A stretch of DNA of 52,278 nucleotides from an uncultured Pseudoflavonifractor sp. (GTDB lineage Bacteria; Bacillota; Clostridia; Oscillospirales; Oscillospiraceae): the NCBI GenBank assembly GCA_947425785.1, contig CANEAY010000014.1, forward strand, positions 1-52,278. The letters are read 5' to 3'. The notes below the pieces were generated by a model, which was not told the origin of the DNA, made no database searches, and worked only from the letters and a program-made list of their open reading frames with translations. Position numbers and translations under genes: made by a program. Of the stretch, positions 36,215 through 43,692 are shown piece by piece. Position 1 is the first letter of the stretch, and every line of letters begins with the position of its first letter.

Positions 36215-36355
36215 CCGTCACTTTGCAGGCTGTAAACATTTTTTTGTGTAAAACCCACGGTTTTTTGCAAAGATAATAAAAAATGTGATAATTTATACTG
36301 GGCCGTTCATTTTTCGGTGGGAAAAGCTGGGGCGGGACGCCGTTTTTTACTTCCC

Positions 36356-36371
36356 CTCCCCAAATGGGGAG
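36356..36371. promoter_or_regulatory. CTCCCCAAATGGGGAG palindrome at the cinA promoter
   Basis: A perfect inverted repeat 9 bases before a TATACT -10 box (36380-36385), sitting where a -35 would be; no sigma-A -35 is visible. Its core CCCCAAATGGGG recurs upstream of pta. Confidence 0.5.
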
Positions 36372-36422
36372 AGATATGGTATACTATATAATAATATCTG
36401 CCTGGGAAAGGAAGTCCTGACC

Positions 36423-37682
36423 ATGTCCCATACTGCCGAGCTTATCGCCGTGGGCACAGAGCTGCTTTTAGGCTCCATCGCCAACACTGACGCCCAGACC
36501 ATCTCCAAGGCCCTGTCCGCCCTGGGCATCAATGTATACTTCCACACTGTAGTGGGGGATAACCCCCAGCGCCTGCGCCGGGCGGTGGAGATCGCCAAGG
36601 GCCGCGCAGACATCATCATCACCACCGGGGGCCTGGGCCCCACCTGCGACGACCTGACCAAGAACGTACTGGCGGAGTGCTTCGGGAAGAAGCTGGTCTA
36701 TAACGAAGAGGCGGCCCGGCGGATGGAGGCCTACTTCCGCAAGCTCCACCCGGACACGGGGAAGATGACCGAGAACAACTATCAGCAGGCTTATCTGCCC
36801 GAGGGCTGCGTCCCCTTCCAGAACGACTGGGGCACCGCCCCCGGCTGCGCCTTTGAGGCGGAGGGCGTCCACGTCCTCATGCTCCCCGGCCCTCCCTCGG
36901 AGTGCTCACCCATGCTCCGGCACCGGGCCATCCCCTACCTGTCCCAGCTCACCGATGGGGCCATCGCCAGCCGCTCCCTGCGGCTGTTCGGCATGGGGGA
37001 GTCCTCGGTGGAAAGCCTTCTGCGGGACAGGATGAACGCCATGACCAACCCCACTCTGGCTCCCTACGCCAAGGAGGGGGAGGTGGAGCTGCGGCTTACC
37101 GCCAAGGCCGGCAGCGAGGCTGCCGCCCTGGCCCTCATCGCCCCGGCGGAGGCGGAGCTGAAGGAGCAGTTCGGAGACAAGGTCTACGGGGTGGACGTAC
37201 CCTCCCTGGAGTGGGTGTGCCTGGAGCTTTTGAAGAAGAAGAAGGGGCTTACCCTCTCCGCCGCAGAGAGCTGTACCGGCGGGCTCATGGCCAAGCGCAT
37301 CACCGACCTGCCGGGGGCCTCCGCCGTTTTCAAGGGGGGCGTGGTGAGCTATACGAATGAGGTGAAGGAGAATGTGCTGAAGGTGCCCGCCGGGCTTTTG
37401 GAGGAGTTCGGCGCGGTGTCGGAGCCGGTGGCAAGGGCCATGGCCCAAGGGGTACGGGCGCTGACAGGTTCTGACCTGGCCCTCTCTGCCACAGGGGTGG
37501 CGGGGCCGGACAGGGACGACCGGGACAACCCGGTGGGGCTGGTCTATGTGGCCCTGGCCTGGGAGGGGGGCGAGCATGTGCGCACCGTTCACGCCGCCGG
37601 GGGGCGCAGCCGTATCCGGACAGTGGCGGCCAGCCACGGCTTCGATCTGGTTCGCCGCTATTTGGAGGGCCTGCCGCTGTAA
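36423..37682 (+). CDS. cinA: CinA: competence/damage-inducible protein, NMN amidase
   Basis: A 419-residue two-domain protein. The N-terminal MoaB/MogA-like (COG1058) domain starts AELIAVGTELLLGSIANTD and contains TTGGLGPTCDD. The C-terminal PncC domain deamidates nicotinamide mononucleotide: AESCTGG, SYTNEVKENVLKV, SATGVAGPD. After GVAGP the usual glycine-rich turn is replaced by DRDDRDNP. ATG 36423 follows AAAGGAAG. Followed by a terminator. recA is not adjacent here. Confidence 0.96.
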   Translation: MSHTAELIAVGTELLLGSIANTDAQTISKALSALGINVYFHTVVGDNPQRLRRAVEIAKGRADIIITTGGLGPTCDDLTKNVLAECFGKKLVYNEEAARRMEAYFRKLHPDTGKMTENNYQQAYLPEGCVPFQNDWGTAPGCAFEAEGVHVLMLPGPPSECSPMLRHRAIPYLSQLTDGAIASRSLRLFGMGESSVESLLRDRMNAMTNPTLAPYAKEGEVELRLTAKAGSEAAALALIAPAEAELKEQFGDKVYGVDVPSLEWVCLELLKKKKGLTLSAAESCTGGLMAKRITDLPGASAVFKGGVVSYTNEVKENVLKVPAGLLEEFGAVSEPVARAMAQGVRALTGSDLALSATGVAGPDRDDRDNPVGLVYVALAWEGGEHVRTVHAAGGRSRIRTVAASHGFDLVRRYLEGLPL

Positions 37683-37693
37683 AAGACGAAAAT

Positions 37694-37727
37694 AAAAAGT
37701 CCCGGGCCGGATGGCTCGGGACTTTTT
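37694..37727 (+). terminator. intrinsic terminator after cinA
   Basis: AAAAAGTCCCGGGCC/GGCTCGGGACTTTTT with one G-U pair. Confidence 0.9.
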
Positions 37728-37778
37728 GCCTGAAAAAGGGCCTTATCCTCTTTGGGGCCGCCCTTCCCGGGGGTGTTT

Positions 37779-38651
37779 TCAGAGAAGCCGGTACCAGTCG
37801 GGGCGCATCCCTTCCCCGTGGGAAAGGGCCGCGTCAATGGCCGCCAGGAACTGCTCCCGATCCTCCGGCAGGCCCCCCTTCAGAGGCAGGTAGTTGGAGG
37901 CGTGGTCGCAGGTGAAATGGAGGGGATCCACCTCCAGTTTTTCAATGAGCAGGCGGGCCTCGGCCAGACACTCCTCCGCGGTCACAGGGGTGAAGCGTCC
38001 GGCCCGCCAGTCCTCGTAGAGGGGAGTCCCCTCCTTCAGCATCAGGGACAAGGCGGACAGATGCCGGGGCTTCATCTGGTTCATCATCTCCGCCGTGGCC
38101 AGAATGTGCCGCCGGGAGGCGTCCCCCCGGCCAGCCAGGCCCAGGATCACCATGACCCAAAGCTCCATTCCGGCCTCCCGCAGGCGGATCCCCGCCTCCA
38201 GCATCCTTTGGGCGTCCACTCCCTTACAGATGGCCTTCAGCAGGGCGTCGTCCCCGGTCTCCACCCCCAGGTAGACCCGCTTCAGCCCCGCCCTGCAAAG
38301 CTCCTCCAACTCCTGGGGGGTCTTTCGCAGGGTGCTCCCCGGCCCGGCGTAGGCGGTCACCTTCTCCAGGTTGGGGAAGGTGCGGTAGAGGGCCGACAGG
38401 ATGGTCAGCAGATCCGACGTGGGCAGGGCGATGGCGTCTCCGTCGCAGAGAAAGACCCGCCGTATGTCGCCATAATAGGCCCGGGCCAGCCGGATGTCCT
38501 CCAGGACTTCCTCCATGGGGCGGACGTGGTAGTCCTTGCCTTTATACATATCGCAGAAGGTGCACTTGTTGTGGGAACAGCCCACGGTGACTTGGAGGAG
38601 ATAGCTCTTCCACTCTCCCGGGGGGCGGTAGATCGTCCCTTCGTATCTCAT
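37779..38651 (-). CDS. radical SAM protein of unknown substrate
   Basis: A 290-residue radical SAM enzyme starting MRYEGTIYRPPGEWKSYLLQ. The cluster motif CSHNKCTFCDM (CxxxCxxC) binds the 4Fe-4S that cleaves S-adenosylmethionine. LCDGDAIALPT, YAGPGSTL, and VYLGVETGDDALL follow, the strand motifs of an Elp3/HemN-like TIM barrel. ATG 38651 has GGAG about 8 bases upstream; the longer frame is not supported. It lies after typA's terminator, so it may have its own promoter. No auxiliary cluster is obvious. Confidence 0.9.
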   Translation of the reverse strand: MRYEGTIYRPPGEWKSYLLQVTVGCSHNKCTFCDMYKGKDYHVRPMEEVLEDIRLARAYYGDIRRVFLCDGDAIALPTSDLLTILSALYRTFPNLEKVTAYAGPGSTLRKTPQELEELCRAGLKRVYLGVETGDDALLKAICKGVDAQRMLEAGIRLREAGMELWVMVILGLAGRGDASRRHILATAEMMNQMKPRHLSALSLMLKEGTPLYEDWRAGRFTPVTAEECLAEARLLIEKLEVDPLHFTCDHASNYLPLKGGLPEDREQFLAAIDAALSHGEGMRPDWYRLL

Positions 38652-38697
38652 GTCTGCCTCTCCTTCCTCAATCCCCATCGGCATTGGGCCATTTTCC

Positions 38698-38731
38698 AAA
38701 AAAGGGGCGGCCATAGAAAAGCGGCCGCCCC
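38698..38731 (-). terminator. intrinsic terminator after typA
   Basis: GGGGCGGCC/GGCCGCCCC stem, then T6 on the minus strand. Confidence 0.88.
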
Positions 38732-38742
38732 TCAAAACGTTT

Positions 38743-40566
38743 TTACTTCTTCTTGCTGGCCAGGCGCATCCGTTCGCCGTGATCCAGCACCCGCTTGCGC
38801 AGGCGCAGGTTCTCGGGGGTGACCTCCAGCAGCTCGTCGTCGGCCAGGAACTCCAAGTCCTGCTCCAGGCTCATCTGACGGGGGGGCACTAGACGCAGGG
38901 CCTCGTCAGAGCCAGAGGCCCGCATATTGGTCAACTGCTTCTTCTTGCAGATGTTGACGGAGATGTCCTCCTGCTTGGGGCACTCGCCCACGATCATGCC
39001 TGCATAGACGGGCACGCCGGCACCGATGAACAGCACACCCCGCTCCTGGGCGTTGAAGAGGCCGTAGGTCACCGCCTCGCCGGTCTCAAAGGCCACCAGG
39101 GAGCCGGTATTGCGCCGGGCGATCTCTCCCTTCATGGGGGCATACTCCTCAAAGACGGAGGCCATGATGCCCTCGCCCTTGGTGGCGGTCAAAAACTCGT
39201 TGCGGTAGCCGAAGAGGCCCCGGGAGGGCACCAGGAACTGCACCTTCATCCGGTCGCCCACAGGGGTCATGTCCAGCATATCGCCCTTCCGGCGGCCGAT
39301 GGCCTCGATGACGCTTCCCACATAGTCGGCGGGCACGTCCACCACCAGCCGCTCAATGGGCTCGCACTTCTTGCCGTCGATCTCCTGGAAGAGGACGCGG
39401 GGGGGCGAGACCTGGAACTCATAGCCCTCCCGGCGCATGGTCTCGATGAGGATGGAAAGGCTCATCTCGCCCCGGCCGGCCACGTTGAAGGAGTCGGTGT
39501 TGTCGGTCTCGGTGACCCGGAGGGACACGTCCTTCAATGTCTCCCGCAGGAGCCGCTCCCGCAGTTGGCGGGAGGTGACAAATTTACCCTCCTTGCCGGC
39601 GAAGGGGGAGTCGTTCACCGAGAAGGTCATTTCCAGGGTGGGGGCGGAAATTTTCACGAACTCCATGGGCTCCACGGCAGAGGGGACACAGATGGTGTCG
39701 CCGATGGTAATGTCGCCGATGCCGCTCATGGCGATGATGTTGCCGGCGGTGGCCTGGGTGACGGGCACCTTGGCCAGGCCGTCATACTCGTAGATGGCAG
39801 TGGCCTTGGCCTTTTTTGGGGCGTCGTCGGGGGTGTGGAAGTTGCACACGGCAATTTCCTCGTTCTGCTTGATGGTGCCCCGCTCGATGCGGCCGATGGC
39901 GATGCGGCCCACGAACTCGTTGTAGTCAATGGAGCTCACCAGCATCTGGAAGGGGGCGGTCTCGTCGGCCTCGGGGCCGGGGATATAGTCCAAAATGGTG
40001 TCGAAGAGGGGCTGGAGATCCACCCCCGGTTCGTCGGGAGAATAGCTGGCGGTGCCGTTGCGCCCGGAGCAGAAAAGGGTGGGGGAGTCGAACTGCTCCT
40101 GGGTGGCGTTCAAGTCCATCAGCAGTTCCAGCACCTCGTCGCAGACCTCGTGGATGCGCTGGTCAGGCCGGTCGATCTTGTTGACCACCACGATGACCCG
40201 GTGGCCCAGCTCCAGGGCCTTGGACAGGACGAAGCGGGTCTGGGGCATGGGGCCCTCGGCGGCGTCCACCAGGAGGATGACGCCGTTGACCATCTTCAGG
40301 ATGCGCTCCACCTCGCCGCCGAAGTCGGCGTGGCCCGGAGTGTCCACAATGTTGATCTTGGTATCCTTATAATGGACGGCGGTATTCTTGGCCAGGATGG
40401 TGATGCCCCGCTCCCGCTCCAAGTCTCCGGAGTCCATGACCCGATCCACGGTGGCCTGGTTCTCCCGGTAGATACCGCCCTGCTTGAGCATCTCGTCCAC
40501 CAGGGTGGTCTTGCCGTGGTCTACGTGGGCGATGATGGCTACGTTTCTAAGCTTCTCGTTCTGCAC
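38743..40566 (-). CDS. typA: ribosome-associated GTPase TypA/BipA
   Basis: A 607-residue translational GTPase. G1 [10 protein letters not shown]2 RGITI, G3 DTPGHADF, G4 NKID; then EF-G-like domains and the BipA C-terminal domain ([19 protein letters not shown]). Start is GTG 40566 ([14 protein letters not shown]) with GAGGTG 7 bases before. The upstream in-frame ATG at 40608 overlaps the -10 box itself, so it is not used. BipA affects ribosome assembly and stress adaptation. Confidence 0.97.
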   Translation of the reverse strand: MQNEKLRNVAIIAHVDHGKTTLVDEMLKQGGIYRENQATVDRVMDSGDLERERGITILAKNTAVHYKDTKINIVDTPGHADFGGEVERILKMVNGVILLVDAAEGPMPQTRFVLSKALELGHRVIVVVNKIDRPDQRIHEVCDEVLELLMDLNATQEQFDSPTLFCSGRNGTASYSPDEPGVDLQPLFDTILDYIPGPEADETAPFQMLVSSIDYNEFVGRIAIGRIERGTIKQNEEIAVCNFHTPDDAPKKAKATAIYEYDGLAKVPVTQATAGNIIAMSGIGDITIGDTICVPSAVEPMEFVKISAPTLEMTFSVNDSPFAGKEGKFVTSRQLRERLLRETLKDVSLRVTETDNTDSFNVAGRGEMSLSILIETMRREGYEFQVSPPRVLFQEIDGKKCEPIERLVVDVPADYVGSVIEAIGRRKGDMLDMTPVGDRMKVQFLVPSRGLFGYRNEFLTATKGEGIMASVFEEYAPMKGEIARRNTGSLVAFETGEAVTYGLFNAQERGVLFIGAGVPVYAGMIVGECPKQEDISVNICKKKQLTNMRASGSDEALRLVPPRQMSLEQDLEFLADDELLEVTPENLRLRKRVLDHGERMRLASKKK

Positions 40567-40606
40567 GTTTTCGCACCTCAAATCCTTTTTCTCAAGTCGG
40601 TTTTTC

Positions 40607-40635
40607 ATTATACTCCAAGGAAATAGGGAAATCAA
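40607..40635 (-). promoter_or_regulatory. sigma-A promoter of typA
   Basis: Minus strand TTGATT (40630-40635), 17-base spacer, TATAAT (40607-40612). Its -35 lies 8 bases from the divergent -35. Confidence 0.8.
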
Positions 40636-40643
40636 TCTTTTTC

Positions 40644-40672
40644 TTGAGCTTTCCTGCATGGAAGCGTATAAT
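40644..40672 (+). promoter_or_regulatory. sigma-A promoter of the NAGPA-domain gene
   Basis: TTGAGC (40644-40649), 17-base spacer, TATAAT (40667-40672). Confidence 0.8.
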
Positions 40673-40729
40673 ATTTACTGCTTCTGACGCAAAAAATGGT
40701 AAAAAGTACGACGAGAGGAGAACACCGAC

Positions 40730-42280
40730 ATGAAGCACAAGCTTTTGACTCTTCTGCTGGTATTGCTGCTGGCAACACCGGCTCTGGCCGCCCCCCAGGG
40801 GGATGTGGCCTATGCCTCTGACCAGATGGTGGACGTGGACGGGACGCCTGTGGCTTTTCAGATGTACGCCCTGAAGGATGAATACGGTTTTGACATGAAC
40901 TATGTGAAGCTCCGGGACATCGCCCAGCTGCTCAACGGTACCCCCGCCCAATTCAACGTGACCTGGGATGGGGCCATCAACATCGTCACCGGGCAGGCTT
41001 ACATCCCCAACGGCAGTGAGATGAAGGATCCCTTCGGCGGGGCGGACTGGCCCTACGCCTTCAGCGCCACCGAGACCAGGGTCAACGGCAAGGCGGTGGA
41101 TATCGGGGCCATCCTGCTCACCGACACCGAGGACGGCGGCTTTACCTACTACCGCCTCCGTGACCTGGGCACGGCCCTGGGCTTCACAGTGGACTGGAGC
41201 GAGACCAGAGGGGTCTATGTGGAGACCGCGGGGGCGGTCACCGCCGTCCGGCCCGCCAACGGGGCGGAGCCGGTAAGTCTGACCACCCAGCAGTACACCC
41301 TTTCCAGCGGCACCATCAGCGCCAACGTGGTGACGGTAGATATGGCAGACCCCAGGGTCACAGTGAAAGCTGCCCTGCCCGACGGCCTTTTGAATAATAC
41401 CTGCGATTTCCAGACAGTGGCTCAGACTTCCGGCGCCCAGGTGGTCATCAACGCCAACTTCTTTAACTCGGGCAGTGCGGTAAAAGACCCGGTAGGTCAC
41501 CTGATGATCGACGGCAGGATGGTCTACGGCAGCAGCGGCCGCTCCTCCCTGGCCATCACCACGGATAACAAGGCTGCCATCGGCCGCCCGGGACTCTTTT
41601 ACCGCATCGAGACCTGCGACGCGGGCAGCGGCCTATGGTGGGATGCCTTTGAGGTGAACCAGCTGGCCCAGATGGCCTATCAGGCGGTTCTGTATACCCC
41701 GGCCAGAGGGGCCTCTGCCCCAGTGACCTATCCCGGCTATGTGATGACGGTGTGGGGAGATAAGATCGCAAACTACGTTTCGGTGTCGGCGGGGGATACC
41801 ATCGCCATCCCCGCCAACGGCTGCGCCGTCTATTTCAGCCAGGAGACCGCCTCCACCGACTGGCACTTTGCCCCGGAGGTGGGGCGGACGGTGAAAGTAG
41901 AGCCCTACCTCCAGACTGACAACGGTGAGCCCTTCTCCATGGACAATGTAGTGACCATGGTCAGCGGCGCTCCCCGGCTGGTACGCTCCGGGGCCATAGA
42001 GACCTATGAGGAGCCGGAGGTCACCGCCGACGCCGGACGCTTCGGCTACGGCAGCAGCTCCCGGACGGCGGCGGGGATCAAGGCCGACGGGACGCTTCTG
42101 CTGGTGAACTGCCCCTCCGCCACCATCCAGCAGATGCGGGAGCTGATGCTCCAGCTGGGCTGTACCGAGGCCATCAACCTGGACGGCGGCGCCTCCACGG
42201 GGCTATACTACGACGGCCAGTTCCTCTCTACTCCTGGCCGGCAGATCACCTCCACCCTGCAGATCTTTGTGGCGGAGTAA
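40730..42280 (+). CDS. exported phosphodiester glycosidase (NAGPA) domain protein
   Basis: A 516-residue secreted protein. Signal peptide MKHKLLTLLLVLLLATPALA; two copper-amine-oxidase-N-like modules (YVKLRDIAQLLNGTPAQFNV, YYRLRDLGTALGFTVDWSE) occupy about 25-165; the NAGPA domain (about 185-515) has VVINANFF and NLDGGASTGLYYDG, the family's conserved segments. NAGPA proteins cleave sugar phosphodiesters (teichoic-acid or capsule-like polymers are plausible targets). No SLH or LPxTG anchor. Monocistronic between consensus promoter and a very long terminator. Confidence 0.9.
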   Translation: MKHKLLTLLLVLLLATPALAAPQGDVAYASDQMVDVDGTPVAFQMYALKDEYGFDMNYVKLRDIAQLLNGTPAQFNVTWDGAINIVTGQAYIPNGSEMKDPFGGADWPYAFSATETRVNGKAVDIGAILLTDTEDGGFTYYRLRDLGTALGFTVDWSETRGVYVETAGAVTAVRPANGAEPVSLTTQQYTLSSGTISANVVTVDMADPRVTVKAALPDGLLNNTCDFQTVAQTSGAQVVINANFFNSGSAVKDPVGHLMIDGRMVYGSSGRSSLAITTDNKAAIGRPGLFYRIETCDAGSGLWWDAFEVNQLAQMAYQAVLYTPARGASAPVTYPGYVMTVWGDKIANYVSVSAGDTIAIPANGCAVYFSQETASTDWHFAPEVGRTVKVEPYLQTDNGEPFSMDNVVTMVSGAPRLVRSGAIETYEEPEVTADAGRFGYGSSSRTAAGIKADGTLLLVNCPSATIQQMRELMLQLGCTEAINLDGGASTGLYYDGQFLSTPGRQITSTLQIFVAE

Positions 42281-42282
42281 CA

Positions 42283-42340
42283 AAAAATACAAAACCGCGC
42301 CCCGTGGATATTGTCCATGGGGCGCGGTTTTGTATTTTTA
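42283..42340. terminator. very long bidirectional terminator
   Basis: A stem of about 26 bp (AAAAATACAAAACCGCGCCC... and its complement) with T-rich tails on both strands, between the NAGPA and blaI-like genes. Confidence 0.93.
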
Positions 42341-42352
42341 TAATATGGTATC

Positions 42353-42721
42353 TTACAGGTGGAACTCCATATCGCTCAAGTCCTTCCGGCTCAGGCACCC
42401 GTGCTGGCACATGGCCATGGTGAGGGCCTTGGCGTCCCCGCCGTAGAGCCGGGAGATGAGCACCTCCGCCAAGTCCCAGCCGTATTCGGCCTTGGTGAAG
42501 CCGGCGGCGTAGGTGGCCACGTCGGCGTCCTTGTCCACCACGATGGAGCCCTTCTCCGCCAGACGGGTCAGCAAGGAGCGGACGGTGGTGCGCTCCCACC
42601 CTCTGGTGTCCTTCAGGACGCTCTGGAGTTCCTTGGCGGTCATAGCGGCGCCGGTGTCCCACAGCACCTCCATCACGGAGAGCTCGGCCTCAGAAATGCG
42701 GCGGCTGGCGTAATCAGACAT
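42353..42721 (-). CDS. BlaI/MecI/CopY-family transcriptional repressor
   Basis: A 122-residue regulator. The winged HTH covers about 8-80 (ISEAELSVMEVLWDTGAAMTAKELQ, TTVRSLLTRLAEKGSI); the C-terminal dimerisation helix follows. It ends in a cysteine-containing segment (MAMCQHGCLSRKDL). Partner BlaR/MecR sensor protease and a beta-lactamase are absent, so it is an orphan member. It has its own promoter. Target genes are unknown; candidates are itself and the adjacent DUF2508-bofA region. Confidence 0.93.
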   Translation of the reverse strand: MSDYASRRISEAELSVMEVLWDTGAAMTAKELQSVLKDTRGWERTTVRSLLTRLAEKGSIVVDKDADVATYAAGFTKAEYGWDLAEVLISRLYGGDAKALTMAMCQHGCLSRKDLSDMEFHL

Positions 42722-42764
42722 AGAGATCCCTCAATTCCTCTTATATAAAGCAACTATTTTAATA

Positions 42765-42793
42765 AGAATAAACGATTTGGGGAGAAATGTCAA
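42765..42793 (-). promoter_or_regulatory. sigma-A promoter of the BlaI-family gene
   Basis: Minus strand TTGACA (42788-42793), 17-base spacer, TATTCT (42765-42770). Confidence 0.75.
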
Positions 42794-42847
42794 GATAAAG
42801 GGGGCGCCTTCCTGGTTTTCTTTGGAAAAACTGTGGTATAACCGGGG

Positions 42848-42875
42848 GAATATTTGTCCACACTTTCCATACAAT
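42848..42875 (+). promoter_or_regulatory. sigma-E-type promoter of DUF2508-bofA
   Basis: GAATATT (42848-42854) fits KMATATT exactly; 13 bases later CATACAAT (42868-42875) fits CATACAHT exactly. bofA is a mother-cell gene in Bacillus. Confidence 0.7.
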
Positions 42876-42899
42876 GGTGAGGAAAGGAAGGTGTGGCAC

Positions 42900-43172
42900 A
42901 TGGCCCAGGGGAAAAAGAGGCGTTTTCAGGGCCGGGAAGAGAAGGCTATCCGGCAGGAGCTGGAGCGGAGCCTGGAGCAGACCCGGCTCCAGCTGGCCCA
43001 GGCCTACGCCGGGTTCAACGCGGTCACCGATCAGGAACTGGTGGAGTCCTTCATCTATGAGATCCAGGCCCTTCAGGCCCGGTACTCCTATCTTTTGCGC
43101 CAGCGCAAGGCCCTGGAGCCCCAGGCCGCCCCGGTGGAGGGCCCCCAGCCCTCCGCCCTGCCGGTGATGTGA
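42900..43172 (+). CDS. DUF2508 (YaaL-like) protein
   Basis: A 90-residue mostly helical protein: basic N-terminus MAQGKKRRFQGREEKAIRQE, then two helices (LERSLEQTRLQLAQAYAGFNAVTDQELVES and FIYEIQALQARYSYLLRQRKAL). The layout and position before bofA match Bacillus yaaL-bofA. ATG 42900 follows GGAAGGTG. The stop overlaps bofA's ATG. Function unknown. Confidence 0.88.
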   Translation: MAQGKKRRFQGREEKAIRQELERSLEQTRLQLAQAYAGFNAVTDQELVESFIYEIQALQARYSYLLRQRKALEPQAAPVEGPQPSALPVM

Positions 43173-43441
43173 TGGCCGCCGCCCTGACCAGCCCCCCGCT
43201 GCTGCTGGGAGGGCTTCTGCTCCTGCTGGCCCTGTGTCTGCTGCGCCGGCCCCTGGGGAGCCTGCTGCGCCTCACCGCCCGCACCGGGGTGGGGCTGGCC
43301 TTTTTGAGCCTTTTTGCCCCCCTGGGAAAGCTCCTGGGGGTGGGGCTGGGGGTAAACCTCTTCAATGCCCTGGTGCTGGGGGCCTTCGGCGTCCCCGGCT
43401 TCGGCCTTTTGATGATGCTGAAATGGGCCCTGCGTACATAA
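43172..43441 (+). CDS. bofA: BofA, inhibitor of pro-sigma-K processing
   Basis: An 89-residue membrane protein with two or three helices. The C-terminal VNLFNALVLGAFGVPGFGLLMMLKWAL is the BofA family signature. In Bacillus, BofA with SpoIVFA holds the SpoIVFB protease inactive in the forespore outer membrane until engulfment is complete. ATG 43172 overlaps the previous stop (TGATG); a GTG at 43169 is an alternative. Driven by a sigma-E-type promoter with DUF2508. Confidence 0.93.
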   Translation: MAAALTSPPLLLGGLLLLLALCLLRRPLGSLLRLTARTGVGLAFLSLFAPLGKLLGVGLGVNLFNALVLGAFGVPGFGLLMMLKWALRT

Positions 43442-43458
43442 ATGGGATATTTTACAAC

Positions 43459-43493
43459 GAACCCCCCGCCAAACATCGTTTGGCGGGGGGTTC
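43459..43493. terminator. hairpin between bofA and the feo operon
   Basis: GAACCCCCCGCCAAAC/GTTTGGCGGGGGGTTC 16-bp perfect stem, 3-base loop; modest T content on both sides. Confidence 0.8.
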
Positions 43494-43520
43494 TCTGAAG
43501 TGAGGAGGCAGTAAGCAAAT

Positions 43521-43679
43521 TTATTTCCCGGGATGGCAAAGGCAGTGTCCCGGGCACTGGCCGCACCCGCAGGAGCAGCCCCCCTTGCCCTTTTTTCGGC
43601 TGCAAATGCCCCGAAGGACGATGGCCGCGAAGAGGCCAAACACCGCAAGGCCCACAAGGACTGTTGACAGGTTAGGCAT
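43521..43679 (-). CDS. FeoB-associated Cys-rich membrane peptide
   Basis: A 52-residue peptide: one membrane helix (LSTVLVGLAVFGLFAAIVLRG) followed by a tail with seven Cys and two His (ICSRKKGKGGCSCGCGQCPG then HCLCHPGK). It lies 13 bases after feoB. Such peptides are common beside FeoB and are thought to assist Fe(II) handling; that is inferred. Confidence 0.88.
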   Translation of the reverse strand: MPNLSTVLVGLAVFGLFAAIVLRGICSRKKGKGGCSCGCGQCPGHCLCHPGK

Positions 43680-43692
43680 GGCGCGCACCCCC

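Noticed and set aside
36209-36252. WalR box at the nifJ promoter from three TGTAAA copies
   Set aside because: Spacings are far from the N5 consensus and nifJ is not a wall gene.
36285-36422. N-terminal extension of cinA
   Set aside because: It would span the palindrome and -10 box; ATG 36423 has a ribosome site and a family-like N-terminus.
42753-42780. BlaI operator (TACA...TGTA type) at the blaI-like gene
   Set aside because: No inverted TACA/TGTA pair of the expected spacing was visible.
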